NCBI GenBank assembly: GCA_037127315.1
Contig: JBBBDQ010001154.1
Location: forward strand, 617,501 to 681,500
Source of the DNA: Ascarosepion bandense
Lineage: Eukaryota; Mollusca; Cephalopoda; Sepiida; Sepiidae
Length of the DNA: 64,000 nucleotides
Reading direction: 5' to 3'
Under the pieces are notes generated by a model that searched no databases, had not been told where the DNA came from, and saw only the letters and a list, made by a program, of their open reading frames with translations. Positions 21,541-32,004 of the stretch are shown here, in pieces. How positions within the stretch are numbered: position 1 is the stretch's first letter; every line of letters starts with the position of its first letter. The translations under genes and the position numbers were made by a program.

Positions 21541-21840
21541 AGTCAGTCAGTTAAGTGCCATACATCATACACGCTTGGGTGATCATGTCTCTAAAGCGAC
21601 ATGACTGACTGGGTAGAAAAGTTTTTGATTACCATTACTTTGTAGTAGACTGATTGCCAACCAAGGCTGGAGAAGCCAATCAGTCCTGTTATTTAACCCA
21701 TAACTGGAAGGAAGAGACAGATTAATACCTTTCCCAAGGGTATTTACATGTAAGTGAATGCAGTGAATTTGGCCGGAAATCAAACTCTGCTACCTGATTT
21801 TTCTTTCCGAGTTGATATCCACTGCACCACAATGCACATC
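21541..21840 (-). mobile_element. SINE A, long form
   Basis: Complete minus-strand copy ending at the TGGTGCAGTGG-type A box near 21830, about 100 bp from the truncated copy and in the same orientation. Confidence 0.9.
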
Positions 21841-22023
21841 TTTTTATATACAACTTTATCATAAAAAAAAATTATAAAAGAAGTAAAGTAAAAGAGAGGG
21901 TCTTACTTGTAATATTTGTCCAAAGGGAAAAGGACTAATCTGGTGGTACGTTCAACAAATTTCGAGGTGTCAAATAGGTTTTTCTGTTTTCCCTTCTGTG
22001 GCTTGAGATGATTATCAACTTAG

Positions 22024-22229
22024 TTTTTTTTTTTTTTTTTAATCACATCACCCCAAGCAAGGCGGTAAGGCCACTGGTGTGCAGGGGGCTATGTAAGAGT
22101 GGAAAGATTGGAAAAGAGAAAGCCGGAAACCACATCCTAAACAGGGAACAAGGGATGAGCCTCTACACCTGTTCAATAGACGTGGGTGGAGTGTGAACCG
22201 GGCGATAGTTCAGTCTATCTACTCCAACC
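22024..22229 (-). mobile_element. SINE B
   Basis: About 205 bp. Minus strand: GGTTGGAGTAGATAGACTGA, a B-box-like CGGTTCACACTCC, 'TGTAGAGGCTCATCCCTTGT', and the LINE-like tail 'CCCCCTGCACACCAGTGGCC' ... 'GCCTTGCTTGGGGTGATGTG' followed by poly-A. It is the longer of two copies and is bounded by a T-run on the plus strand. Confidence 0.75.
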
Positions 22230-22606
22230 ATCAGCAACTGGTGAATGTAGACATGTCTTTTCTCTGTGTGCTAAATAGTAACACCGCTTTTGTCTCCCCA
22301 CAAACTTTCATCACGTACCTGATGACTCCTTTGTAAAAGGGAGAAAATCGCTCTTCACGTGCCTACAACTGATTTTGCGGTGGTCAATCCATAAAAAACA
22401 CAAATATGCAAGAAAATGGATCATTCATTTTTTTTATGGATTTTTATTTCAGTTTTTCATTCACATTTTTTTCTTTATTGCTTACTTTTATTCATTTTGC
22501 GGAATATTTTAATCTTTTCTAAAGAGAATTATTGTTGCCAGAGATTACACTTAAGTCAAGCAATGTCAAGTTTGGTCAAGTACCTAGATGCACCAGCTGT
22601 TACTTT

Positions 22607-22681
22607 TATTCACTTACGCATAAATATCCTTGGGAAAAGATATAAATTCACATTCTCTCCTCAGCTATGGGTTAATTAGTA
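22607..22681 (+). mobile_element. SINE A fragment
   Basis: Only the middle of the element ('TTCACTTACGCATAAATATC', 'CTTGGGAAAAGATATAAAT', 'CTATGGGTTAATTA'). Confidence 0.7.
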
Positions 22682-22684
22682 TGA

Positions 22685-23580
22685 CTTGTACTACTAAACT
22701 ATCATTATCTCTCCTACTAAATTCTTAAAATCTAAACATATTTTCTGGCTTTAAATACCCAACCAAAAATGAATCAATTGATTTAATACGCTTAACATTT
22801 TATATATTAAGAAGGGAACCTTTTTTTTTTTCTCTTGCCTTCTACAGTGATTTGCTGAATAAACATTTTATTTTTTATTGATTATTAAAAGGTCACAGAA
22901 AATAACTCCTGACAAAACAGTCAGCAACCAAAGTCTAAAAATGAAAGAATCGTGTTCGGGAAAGTTGGTAAGTTAAGGGCTAAAAATAAAAAGGTCTTTA
23001 AACTTTGCCAGTCTGCAACCAACCCTAATCGAGTGGAATTATTTGTTAGGGGAAAAAAATGTTAAAAAGAAGAAAATAGTTTGATATTTTACTTTGCTTT
23101 CCATTCAATGTTGTTTTTCTTTTATTTTTAGAAAAGTAAAAGAGAAGGGCGAAATTTCTTTGGCCCAACTGTGACCTTTTTACTTATCTGCTTCGCTTTG
23201 CGTGCAGCTTGGTAATAATACTTAAAGCATTGACATTCTCGCATCTACAATCGAAATAAGAGACTTGACTTTTTCTTTCAACTTTGCTTATTCGTTCATT
23301 GTTTTTCTTTGACATTATTTTAAATTTCTTTGATTGCCTGGAAACGTGTTGGGTCTTCCCTCCCATCATTTCTTTTCTAGACATCCTGCACCACTCATCC
23401 ATACACAACTGTCTTTCTTGATGGTCAAGTGAAAACTTGAAATTTTCAGTTGACAGAGGAAAATGTCCATCAGGAAATGTTGGTTTCTTAAGAGCAACAC
23501 AAAAAAATGCCTGGTGGGGGAGAATGAAAAAATAAAACTGTTATCTTTAAAAACATCACCAGGGATGGAAGAATACGCAA
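22685..23580. other. No recognised gene
   Basis: The ORF at 23408-23184 (-) ([20 protein letters not shown]...) shows no motif I know and no flanking splice signals that decide it. Confidence 0.35.
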
Positions 23581-23581
<1 letters not shown>

Positions 23582-23621
<40 letters not shown>

Positions 23622-23633
23622 GGTAGGTAGGTC

Positions 23634-23666
<33 letters not shown>

Positions 23667-23697
23667 ATGTATGTATATATATATATATATATATATA
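23582..23697. repeat. Compound TA / TAGG / TG / TATG microsatellite
   Basis: Successive TA, GTAG, TG, TATG and TA runs. Tyr/Ile/Thr/His-rich ORFs over it are artefacts. Confidence 0.95.
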
Positions 23698-23817
23698 ATG
23701 TGTGTTTTTTCTCTATCATTCTTCTTTCTATCCTGAGTGCTGCGGTCCTGTGTATGATGGTAAACTACATCCGGCAGCAAGGCCCCCCTCCATTTGGAGG
23801 TTGTGAAGAGCATGGAA

Positions 23818-23945
23818 CTACCTCTTAATTGCTGTTGTTCCCAGGTCCACCCTGACCTGGGATGGTAGTACCTGCGAGGGCCCCAGCTATGGGCAAATAG
23901 TTAACCCCCCAAACTGGGGTCAAAACACTATAAAAGTATAAAAAT
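23818..23945. repeat. Dispersed repeat V, copy 1
   Basis: 'CCTCTTAATTGCTGTTGTTC', 'GGTCCACCCTGACC', 'CCCCAGCTATGGGCAAATA' and 'GGGGTCAAAACACTATAAAA' are shared in order with 41045-41175. No coding capacity. Confidence 0.7.
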
Positions 23946-25207
23946 ACTTTTATGAAAATATATACATAAAAATAGGTTTTTATACAAAATGATACATTTT
24001 TGAAGGAAAAAAAATTACCATAACACATTTTTTGAAAATAAAAAAATTGCCATAATACATTTTTGAAGGGAAAAAAAAATTATTACCAGTAATACATTTT
24101 GAATACAAAACTGGAAGACAAAAAAAAAATTCATCAAAATCTGACTAAATCAACATTATGAACATGGAAAAAAAAGCCTTAAAAACCTGTCTTTTTGGCA
24201 TTAAATAACCCACAGAGGTTGATACAAGCAAAAATCAAACTCCTGACTGCTGCAATTCTAAATAATATCACTGACAATATAGAAAAGCCTATTTCTCTTC
24301 ACTCATTTGCTATCATATTTGTGTTCGGTAATTTCAATGCCCACCATTCCAAGTGATTGGGAAACTCTGTCACGGATCTTGCTTGAGTACAAACACTGAA
24401 CTTCTCTATCACTCGGTCGCTCATGCAAGTGGTTGATTTCTCCATACGTTTCCCCAGTAATCACAATGGCCATGCTTCTCTTCTAGCTATCTTCCTTACC
24501 TTTATCCCTGACTCATGCCATGTTATGCAGCTCTGCCCTCTTGGCAACTCTGATCATGCTGTGGTGTCAGTAAATGTTTCTTTCTACTCCTCTTTCATCC
24601 AAAAACCCCCTATCAACAAAATATCTTACTGCTATCAATGAGCAGATTGGGGCTCATTCTGTGATTTCCTTTGCGATGTCCTTTGGAACAAAGTTTTTAG
24701 TCTCCCTGTTCAAGACTGTGCCTCTGAAGTCTCTTCTTGGGTGAAAGCCGGCATTGATGCTTTCATCCTAGCTAGGAAATTCCATCTTTGTTCACCTCGT
24801 TCATCTCCTTGGTTGTCTCTTGCTTGATTGGCTGCCATCAGCCATAGGAATAACTTCTTCCAGTTTTACTGAACCGACACATATAATCACAACAGGGAGC
24901 TCTTTGTCTCTGCTCGTAATAAATGTAAGCATATCCTAAATGATGCTAAGCTATTGTTTGCTGATAGAATAAAGCAGCGTATAGCATCTCACAAGTTTGG
25001 TTCAAAAGGTTATTGGCGGCGATGCAAGAGTGTACTGAACAACAGAAAACCTTTGATCCCTTCTTTATTCAATCAATTCAAAGTTCTCACATCCACAACA
25101 GATAATGTCGAGTGCTTTGCTTGCCAATTCTCATCTAACTCCACACTTGACTCATCTGGAGTAACCACACCCAATTTCCTATCTGGAACTGAGGCTCACT
25201 TGAGTAA

Positions 25208-25211
25208 TAAA

Positions 25212-25259
<48 letters not shown>
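25208..25259. repeat. (TA)n expansion inside a LINE
   Basis: TA tract inside the coding part of the decayed LINE. Confidence 0.95.
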
Positions 25260-25260
<1 letters not shown>

Positions 25261-25633
25261 CACCATTTCTAGTTTCTAACATAATGCCTAAGCTTGACTC
25301 GCATAAGGCAAGTGGAGGTGACAGAATTCCAGCCATCGTTCTAAAGAAATGCACCCCCTGAGCTCACTTCAGTCCTCACCAAACTTTATAACTATTGCCT
25401 CACTTTTCTACTTATTCGAAGTTGTTCTTTGTAGTTCCTGTTTTTAATAACTCTGGGGAGCCCTCTGACCCCCTCTAATTATTGCCCTATTAGCCTCTCT
25501 TTTTCACACAGTATTCAAGGCTAATATGAATGCGGAAATAGTTAAGCATGTCACATCTCACAACCTTCTCTCTGACAAATAATATGGCTTTCATTTCACC
25601 AGGTCTACTGCTGATGTGCTAACAACCATCAAT

Positions 25634-25637
<4 letters not shown>

Positions 25638-25685
<48 letters not shown>

Positions 25686-25690
25686 GCACA
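25638..25690. repeat. (TA)n expansion inside LINE reverse transcriptase
   Basis: TA, then short CA. It replaces the Y-I-Y-Q codons seen in the intact copy (TEYIYQALDKN), so a TATATA-like seed in the gene itself may have expanded. Confidence 0.95.
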
Positions 25691-27148
25691 CACGAGGCTC
25701 TTGATAAGAACAGTAAATCTCAGCTGTTGCTCTTGATATCTCGAAAGCATTTGACACTTTGGCATGCTGGCCTTATGCACAAGCTCCAGAGCTATGGTAT
25801 TTTTAGACAATTGTTTGATTTAATCCAATCATTCCTATCAAATTGTGAAATAAACATTGTTTTGAACATTGTTTTCGGCAAGCTTACAGATTCTTTCAAA
25901 CAAATGTGGGTATCCCTTAAGACTCCATCTTAGGTCTTACACCTTTTTTGATTTCATTAATGATTTTCTTGATGTAATCACTTCTCAAGTTGGCATCTAT
26001 GCAGATGACACCAGCATTTAAAACTGTCTCTAAAAGAAGTCTGTCAAGCCTGACAAAGTAAACCTGGCTACTGCACTTCAAAAGGACCCCCTAATGGGAT
26101 ATAAAATGGCTCGTACATTTTAACACCTCCAAAACTAAGCTGCTTTCCTTTAACCTCCACGGAGAAACTTTCTTGCATACCATCAGAATCAATGACACTA
26201 GTGTCCTAAAGAGCAACACACTTCACCACCTTTGCAGTCATTTGAAAGAATGACTGCAAATCGAATAACTACATTGAATCCATAGCTTTATCTACTGCTA
26301 AGAATTTTGGGTCGCTGTATTGGACCAAGAAGTTTTTCTCATCAGAATCTATTTTGCACATTTATAAATCTACCATTCATCTGTGTATTTAATACTGTTG
26401 CCATTTCTGGTTGGGTGCTCCTGCTATTTATCTTGAGCTTCTCGACAAAATTCAAAGGAGGATCTGCAATATAATCGATGCTGACATGGCAGCCTGCCTT
26501 CAGTCACTTTCTTACTGACAAGATGTGACCTCCCTCTGTCTTTTTTACAAGTATTTTCATGGCAACTGCTGTGGCAAGCTTCTTTCCCCTGGAGCCCCAT
26601 ACACGTGTATTTACTCATGCTACAAGATTGGCGTTAAGGTTCCACCCTTTTACCATAGAAATAGTCCAATTTAACTGCCTCTTCAACCCTAACGATTTCT
26701 TTTCTTGCACTTATCATTTGTGAAACTCCCTTCTGTTTACTTGCTTTCCTGCAAGTTACAATGTCCAAAAGTTTAAATGGAATGTCAATTGCCATCTTTT
26801 ATCTACGTGATTACCATTCAGCTCTTATTCTTTCTTTGACGTCTCTTGTATCTTGTTTTTTTTTTTTTCTCTCACTGAAACCTCCTGTGCACTAGTGGCA
26901 TTTCTGCTTTTTATAAAAAATATATAACAAACAAGAAAACTTGTTACATTTCTCTGAATATACCTCTATTAGATATCACTTAAATACACATGAAGATCTA
27001 CCAAACTGTCAGTTATATGTTCAAATCTTTAAAAAGAGATATGTATCCAATATATTGTTTGAGATTGAAATTAAAACAATATTTGTCTTAAAGGGTGTTG
27101 TTAATATAAAAACACAATTAAAATACAGGGTGTCTATAAAGTTTGTGT

Positions 27149-27358
27149 AGATGGGTGACCACTTGGGAATACCAAGTGCTGTAAGCGTTATTGACAGATG
27201 TGCATTGTGGTGCAGTGGATGTTGGCTCGGAAGGGGAAATTGGTGAGCCGAGTTCCAATTCCAGTCAAACACTTTGCATTCACTTACACACTGGTACCCT
27301 TGGGAAAGATATTAATCCGTCCCTTCCCTCCAGTTATGGGTTAAATAACTGAGGTCTG
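27149..27358 (+). mobile_element. Composite SINE: 5S rRNA-like head + tRNA-derived body
   Basis: 27149-27186 matches the 3' third of 5S rRNA (GATGGGTGACCACTTGGGAA, TACCAAGTGCTGTAAGCG). After a short linker (TTATTGACAGATG) the SINE A head begins (TGCATTGTGGTGCAGTGGAT) and continues to 'TTATGGGTTAAATAAC', where it stops. The same 5S-linker-SINE order is at 52391-52676. Confidence 0.82.
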
Positions 27359-27469
27359 TTGTTCATGCGATCTGTGGCAAACTTCTGCACCGATCGTTTG
27401 TTATCAGCAGTTCCAAAAAGTGTGGATGGTGCTACACAAGCCTTCACCACTTTAAACAATTCTTTGTGT

Positions 27470-27524
27470 GGTAGTCTGAGTTAGATGCTCATATGTTGAA
27501 ACCGACAGGAGAGTCCATAAACAT
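27470..27524 (+). repeat. 3' terminal fragment resembling the FADD-type LINE
   Basis: 'GATGCTCATATGTTGAAACC' and 'GACAGGAGAGTCCATAAACA' resemble the end of the LINE at 44949-47880 ('ACAGGGGAGTCCATCATATA'). Short and tentative. Confidence 0.35.
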
Positions 27525-27700
27525 ATATTAGTCGTACAGACTAATGGGTTAGCAATGATTTACTTTAAGAGTGCTTGATACTTAGAGCATTATATATGGT
27601 AATATTATAAATTTATAATAAAAACAGTTTATTGCAACACAAGTGCCACTGTGTTTTGGTACTACCTTGTCAGGCAGGGAAATTATTTTTTTTTTTTTGT
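27525..27700 (-). repeat. Dispersed repeat Y with decayed hammerhead
   Basis: Shares 'CTAATGGGTTAGCA', 'TTTACTTTAAGAGTG', 'CAGTTTATTGCAACACAA' and 'TTTTGGTACTA' with 44685-44895. On the minus strand the ribozyme core reads CTGACAA..AAAA. Stem III ACACA/TGTGT and stem I TGC/GCA are kept. Confidence 0.65.
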
Positions 27701-27751
27701 TGAGAAATTTGATTGTAAAGGTAAAATGGTGCAGAGCGTTAAAATGACTTG

Positions 27752-29216
27752 AGACTGCCATATTGAAGAACAGACATCACATGGCAATCCAGTACTCTTT
27801 TCTTTGTTTCTAGCAAAATTTTCCTGTCTCTTAATACTCTGCTCAGTTTCTGGAATGCATCCTTCATTATGTCAATTCGCCTACAGATCTCAGTGTCACA
27901 CATTCTGTCTTTCATTAGAACACTTCCCGAATACTTAAACTTTTGTACTTGCTTGATTTTGGTATCCCCAACCTGTAATTGGTATTTTGGGCTCCTTCGT
28001 TTGCTGCTAACCATACATTCGGTTTTCTTGTAGTTTATTTGTCCTTTCTTTCGACTTTCTTCATCTACCTTTTTAGGAGGTCTTGTTTTCTTTACATGTC
28101 AGCTATCAGCACCGTATCTTATGTTGTTCAGATTGACTGCCAATGACGAATCCTGGAATAACTTCTAGGGTCCTCAGTATAGCGTCGATGTATAAGTTGA
28201 ATAGATTTGGTGAAAAGACACATCTTACGCCCCTTTCTATCTCTGTATATCTGCTGAATTCGTTTCCTGTTTGGATGCAGGTGGTTTACTGCCAGTAGAG
28301 ATTCTTGATTACTTTAATGTCTTTGCCAAATATGTTTAAGTTGCTGAGCATTTCTATCAATTCTTTGTGGTGTACTTTGTCGAACACCTTGGCATTATCT
28401 ACAAATCAGGTAAACTTCCTTTTTCATTTGTATTGCCTTTTCTGATAGCATCCTAAGCATAAACATTGCATTCCTTGTTCCAGTGTCCTTGACAAAACCA
28501 CTGTTCTTCCGGCCTGATTCTGCTTCTCGCTCTATTCATCAGGATCCAGACAATGAGTTTCATTATGTGGCTCATCCAGCTGATTGTTTAGTGGAGTTTG
28601 CATTTGATTGCACCTGGCTTCTTAGGCAGAGCTATAAAAATTGATCTGCTTAAGTCATCTGGTATTACCCCACTGTTGTAGATTTAATTTATTATTTCCA
28701 TTATTTTCTCTATGCCAAAATCTTTTAAGGCAAAGTCAACATCTCTATTACAATGCTGTCTAGTCTAGCTGCTTTGTTCCTATTCAGTTTGGCCATTGCA
28801 GCTTTCACTTTGGATTTTAGTATCTTTGTTTACTATCAGTTGCTCTCTCTCATCATGGAAGAGATCATTTATATATTCTCCCCATTGCTGGAGTATTTCC
28901 TCTTTCTCCAATATGATTCTTCCATCCTTGGATTTTATACATTCTGTTGAGAAGCAGGTCCTTTGTCTTGTTGGTTCCCTTATTTATTTATGCATTTCTC
29001 CTTTATTAATTTTGCTCAATCTCTCTACTTTGGCACATTTGTCATTGAGCCATTCCTCTTTAGCCTGTCTTGACTTGGTCTTTATTTCCTTTTGTAGTTT
29101 CTTGTATTCAGTTCCATGTCTTGGCATAGTTTTCTGTCTCCTTTGCATCATGTCAAGAATTTCTTCAGTCATTCACTCATTTTTTTCTTCTGGGTCTGAT
29201 TTCTTCTGGGATGTGA
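27752..29216 (-). mobile_element. RTE-like LINE copy D, reverse transcriptase part
   Basis: Minus strand from MTEEILDMMQRRQKTMPRHG (29172) through the reverse-transcriptase core to QLQVGDTKIKQVQKFKYSGS and VLDCHVMSVLQYGS (27760). Both ends are missing: the 3' end stops abruptly next to repeat Y, which is unusual for LINE insertion and suggests a later deletion or rearrangement. Frameshifted and inactive. Confidence 0.82.
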
Positions 29217-29413
29217 ACATGACTTTGTTTTGTATATGCTGCTTTGTGTTTTTTTTTGTGTGAGTACGTATTTTGGTTTTGGCATGGTAATTTGCACGTT
29301 TATATATTTAATTACATTAATATGTTTATGCATTGGAATGGCTGCGTTTGTCGTAAAATCTATATAACTCACTTCCATTCCCACTTTATCATCCAAATTA
29401 AGACTTACATGTA

Positions 29414-29419
<6 letters not shown>

Positions 29420-29456
<37 letters not shown>
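29420..29456. repeat. (TA)n microsatellite
   Basis: TA tract ending TATAGGGTCTA. The GGGTCTA motif also edges the palindrome at 44448-44493. Confidence 0.95.
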
Positions 29457-29460
<4 letters not shown>

Positions 29461-29785
29461 CTACAAACAGTTCACACTTAACAGCATTGAATTTAACGGA
29501 TGAATTGACATGTTGCTAAAATTAATAGTTAAAAAAAACAAAACTTATGTATGTGCCTGTTTATGTATGTGTGCACGTATGCATGTCTATGTGCGTGTCT
29601 GTCTCTCTTACTCTTTCATCTTTGAACAACTTTATAATATTTTAAACAGGCTGCTTAGTTAAATTTAGAAATTGAAATTTGTCATTCCTAGCATTAATTT
29701 GTAATAGTTTAAAATGAATTTTAATTTTCCTTTTGAAGCTGTAGAAACTTAAATCCTGGTGGTTTTCGGCTTCTGACACCCACCA

Positions 29786-29786
<1 letters not shown>

Positions 29787-29826
<40 letters not shown>
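29787..29826. repeat. (CT)n(TA)n microsatellite
   Basis: CT then TA tract abutting the terminus of repeat X. Confidence 0.95.
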
Positions 29827-30090
29827 GTAATGGTTGTTACAATGGTTTATAAATTCATAGTATCACTACACAAAAATTTTCGTGTTTTGAAGCTGCTACA
29901 TGCTCTTCTCATTGGGTGATGATAATAATAAGTTGAAATGAAAATTAAATGGTGAAAATGGTTTATTTATGGTGATATGATGTTTAAGTGAATGTGAGCC
30001 TAGGTTAGGAGGAGTAGCTTAGTTTAAGACAGGTTCCTTATTTTGTCTGGGTACTTCTTAAATTGGGATTTATGGCTTTTTTTTAGGAAG
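29827..30090 (-). repeat. Dispersed repeat X, left copy, with decayed hammerhead
   Basis: Inverted homologue of 35130-35370: 'GTAATGGTTGTTACAATG', 'ATTCATAGTATCACTACACA', 'AATTAAATGGTGAAAATGGT', 'GACAGGTTCCTTATTTTGTC', 'CTTAAATTGGGATTTATG'. The ribozyme core on the minus strand (29860-29924) is CCAATGA..AAAA, but stems I (ATCAC/GTGAT) and III remain paired. Confidence 0.75.
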
Positions 30091-30098
30091 GGTAGACA

Positions 30099-30624
30099 TG
30101 AAAGTCAGAAGATGTCTGCCAAAATGTCGAATATGCATAATATTTCTTGTGACTATTGGTAAAGTATGCTGATCATAATTACTGCTGCGAGGTTCTTAGA
30201 ATTTAGAGTAGCTAAAGAAAAGGTTCGTTTAATTCATGCTATGTATATTTTATTACATATATTTTCTTTCAGAGTGACTATATTTTGAATTTTTTTCTGT
30301 TTTTGTCTGTAGCTACCATTAAAAAAAAAAGGATTCTATAGAATTTAAAATGAACTTTTTTTTCTCTCCCCGTCTTCAGTCTAACAAAAAAAAAGTTAGC
30401 GTCCTTTCTCTCCTAGCAATCCTTTTCCTTCATCCCCTTCCCAAAAAAAAACCAAAACAAAACCCACGTGTTCCTACCAGCACCGAATCAGTATGTATAT
30501 GATAGAACCAAAGAAAGTCAGAAGATGTCTGCTAAAATGTCGAATATGCATAATATTTCTTGTGACTACTGGTAAAGTATGCTGATCGTAATTACTGCTG
30601 CGTGGTTCTTAGAATTTAGACTAG
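30099..30624. repeat. 112-bp direct repeat pair
   Basis: 30099-30210 and 30514-30624 are nearly identical ('GAAAGTCAGAAGATGTCTGC', 'AATATGCATAATATTTCTTG', 'AAAGTATGCTGATC', 'GGTTCTTAGAATTTAGA'), about 415 bp apart. The interval contains poly-A and C-rich runs. Nature unknown. Confidence 0.75.
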
Positions 30625-30933
30625 TTTGTATCTATTTTCTTTTAACCATTTAATTTTGTTTCATAAAAATATACTGAATTTTCGGTTGTCTGAACGCCAT
30701 TTCGACTTATACTAAGTTAAAACTTAGTATATATATATATTTTTTTTTTTTTTACATCAATTATATGTATATTTAATTGGGATGTTAGCATCTCTGTAGG
30801 TCAAAAAATATAAACCTACAAAGGGCGGAAGAACTCTCAAAGAGTCAATGGCCAGCTAACTAGAGGTGATGTCTCAATAAATCATCGTGGAGAAAGCAAC
30901 GGGAACCCCTCCACTATTTACCCCCGCTCAATC

Positions 30934-31578
30934 ATGGATAGTCACAATAAATATATGAAAGCCAACAGCGTGAAGGGGGTTACTTCCCAAGGAAGCAACT
31001 CCTCGCTCGGTAAGGACCGGCATGGGCAACAGGTGCCACCTGACCGTCATCCGGCAACTGTTAGCACCAACGGCATAAAGGGGACATTTTACTCCAAAAT
31101 TTGTCCCTCGCCCGGGAAAGAACGACATGAGCAACAGGTGTCTCTGGACCGTTATCCTGCAACTGTGCGAATCAAAGACAAACTCACTATAGGAACATGG
31201 AAGGTCAGGACACTGAACTGTGGACAACTAGAGAATGTCAAACAGGAGATGAACAGACTGAATATCAGCATCCTAGGAATATGTGAAACAAGATGGCCTA
31301 ATAACGGAGATTTCAGTAGTGACACCCACAGGATAATATATGCAGGAGGTAAAAAACACGAAAAAGGGGTCGCTTTAATACTAAACAAACAAGCGAAGAG
31401 ATGTGTACTTGGATACTGGCAACTGTCAGAGAGAGTCCTCTTGGTTAAACTGCGGGGAAGGCCCCTCAATATAGCTATTATAGTAGTCTATGCACCAACA
31501 ACTCAAAGCTCGGAGGACGAAATAGAATCTTTCTATTCAATACTGGACAGTGCTAAGGCTCAGTGCAAAAGCCAATAA
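30934..31578 (+). pseudogene. LINE endonuclease region (RTE copy A)
   Basis: Encodes the endonuclease that nicks target DNA for target-primed reverse transcription. Visible: LTIGTWKVRTLNCGQLENVK, ILGICETRWPNNGD, HRIIYAGGKKHEKGVALIL, SERVLLVKLRGRPLNIAIIV, YAPTTQSSEDEIESFYSILD. A TAA at 31576-31578 cuts the domain where copy B has GAA. Beyond it the same frame continues with IIMGDLNAKVGKDREGD, TWFQEHP-stop, QIDYITINKRF and GADCGSDHVPVICKL (catalytic S-D-H), then a third stop near 31917. The residues needed for catalysis survive but the frame is broken. Confidence 0.88.
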
Positions 31579-32004
31579 GTTAGGATAATAATGGGGGACT
31601 TAAATGCAAAGGTAGGTAAAGATAGAGAAGGAGACACGAACGGCAACTTCGGACTAGGAGAGCGCAACGAAAGAGGAGAAAAATGGATCCAATGGTGCTC
31701 AGCCAATGACCAGGTCATTACTAACACCTGGTTCCAAGAACACCCATGACGTTTATGGACATGGAGAAGCCCAGGAGGGGACACGAAGAACCAAATAGAT
31801 TATATAACTATAAACAAGAGATTCAGGAACGCAGTGGTCCAATGCAAAACATACCCAGGTGCTGACTGCGGAAGTGACCATGTTCCAGTCATCTGCAAAC
31901 TAAAAGTGAAACTCTGAAGACTGAAGAAGCCCAGCATATCACCAAGACTGCAATACAACACACTAGAGGACGACCTCACCCGGCAGAAAGAATATAATAA
32001 CAGC

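Larger units (their letters stand above)
24240..26905 (+). mobile_element. CR1/Jockey-like LINE, decayed
   Basis: A degraded plus-strand relative of the LINE at 11962-13627. The endonuclease end is recognisable (VFGNFNAHHSKWLGNS, VVDFSIRFPSN, LCPLGNSDHAVVSVNV, the last carrying the S-D-H catalytic motif), as is the linker with reverse transcriptase (FADRIKQRIASHKFGSKGYW, KLDSHKASGGDRIPAIVLKK, DVLTTINDYIY, HLTLWHAGLMHKLQSYGI). The 3' part runs to 'CCTCCTGTGCACTAGTGGCA'. Two TA tracts (25208-25259, 25638-25690) have expanded inside the coding region. Many stops. Confidence 0.82.
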
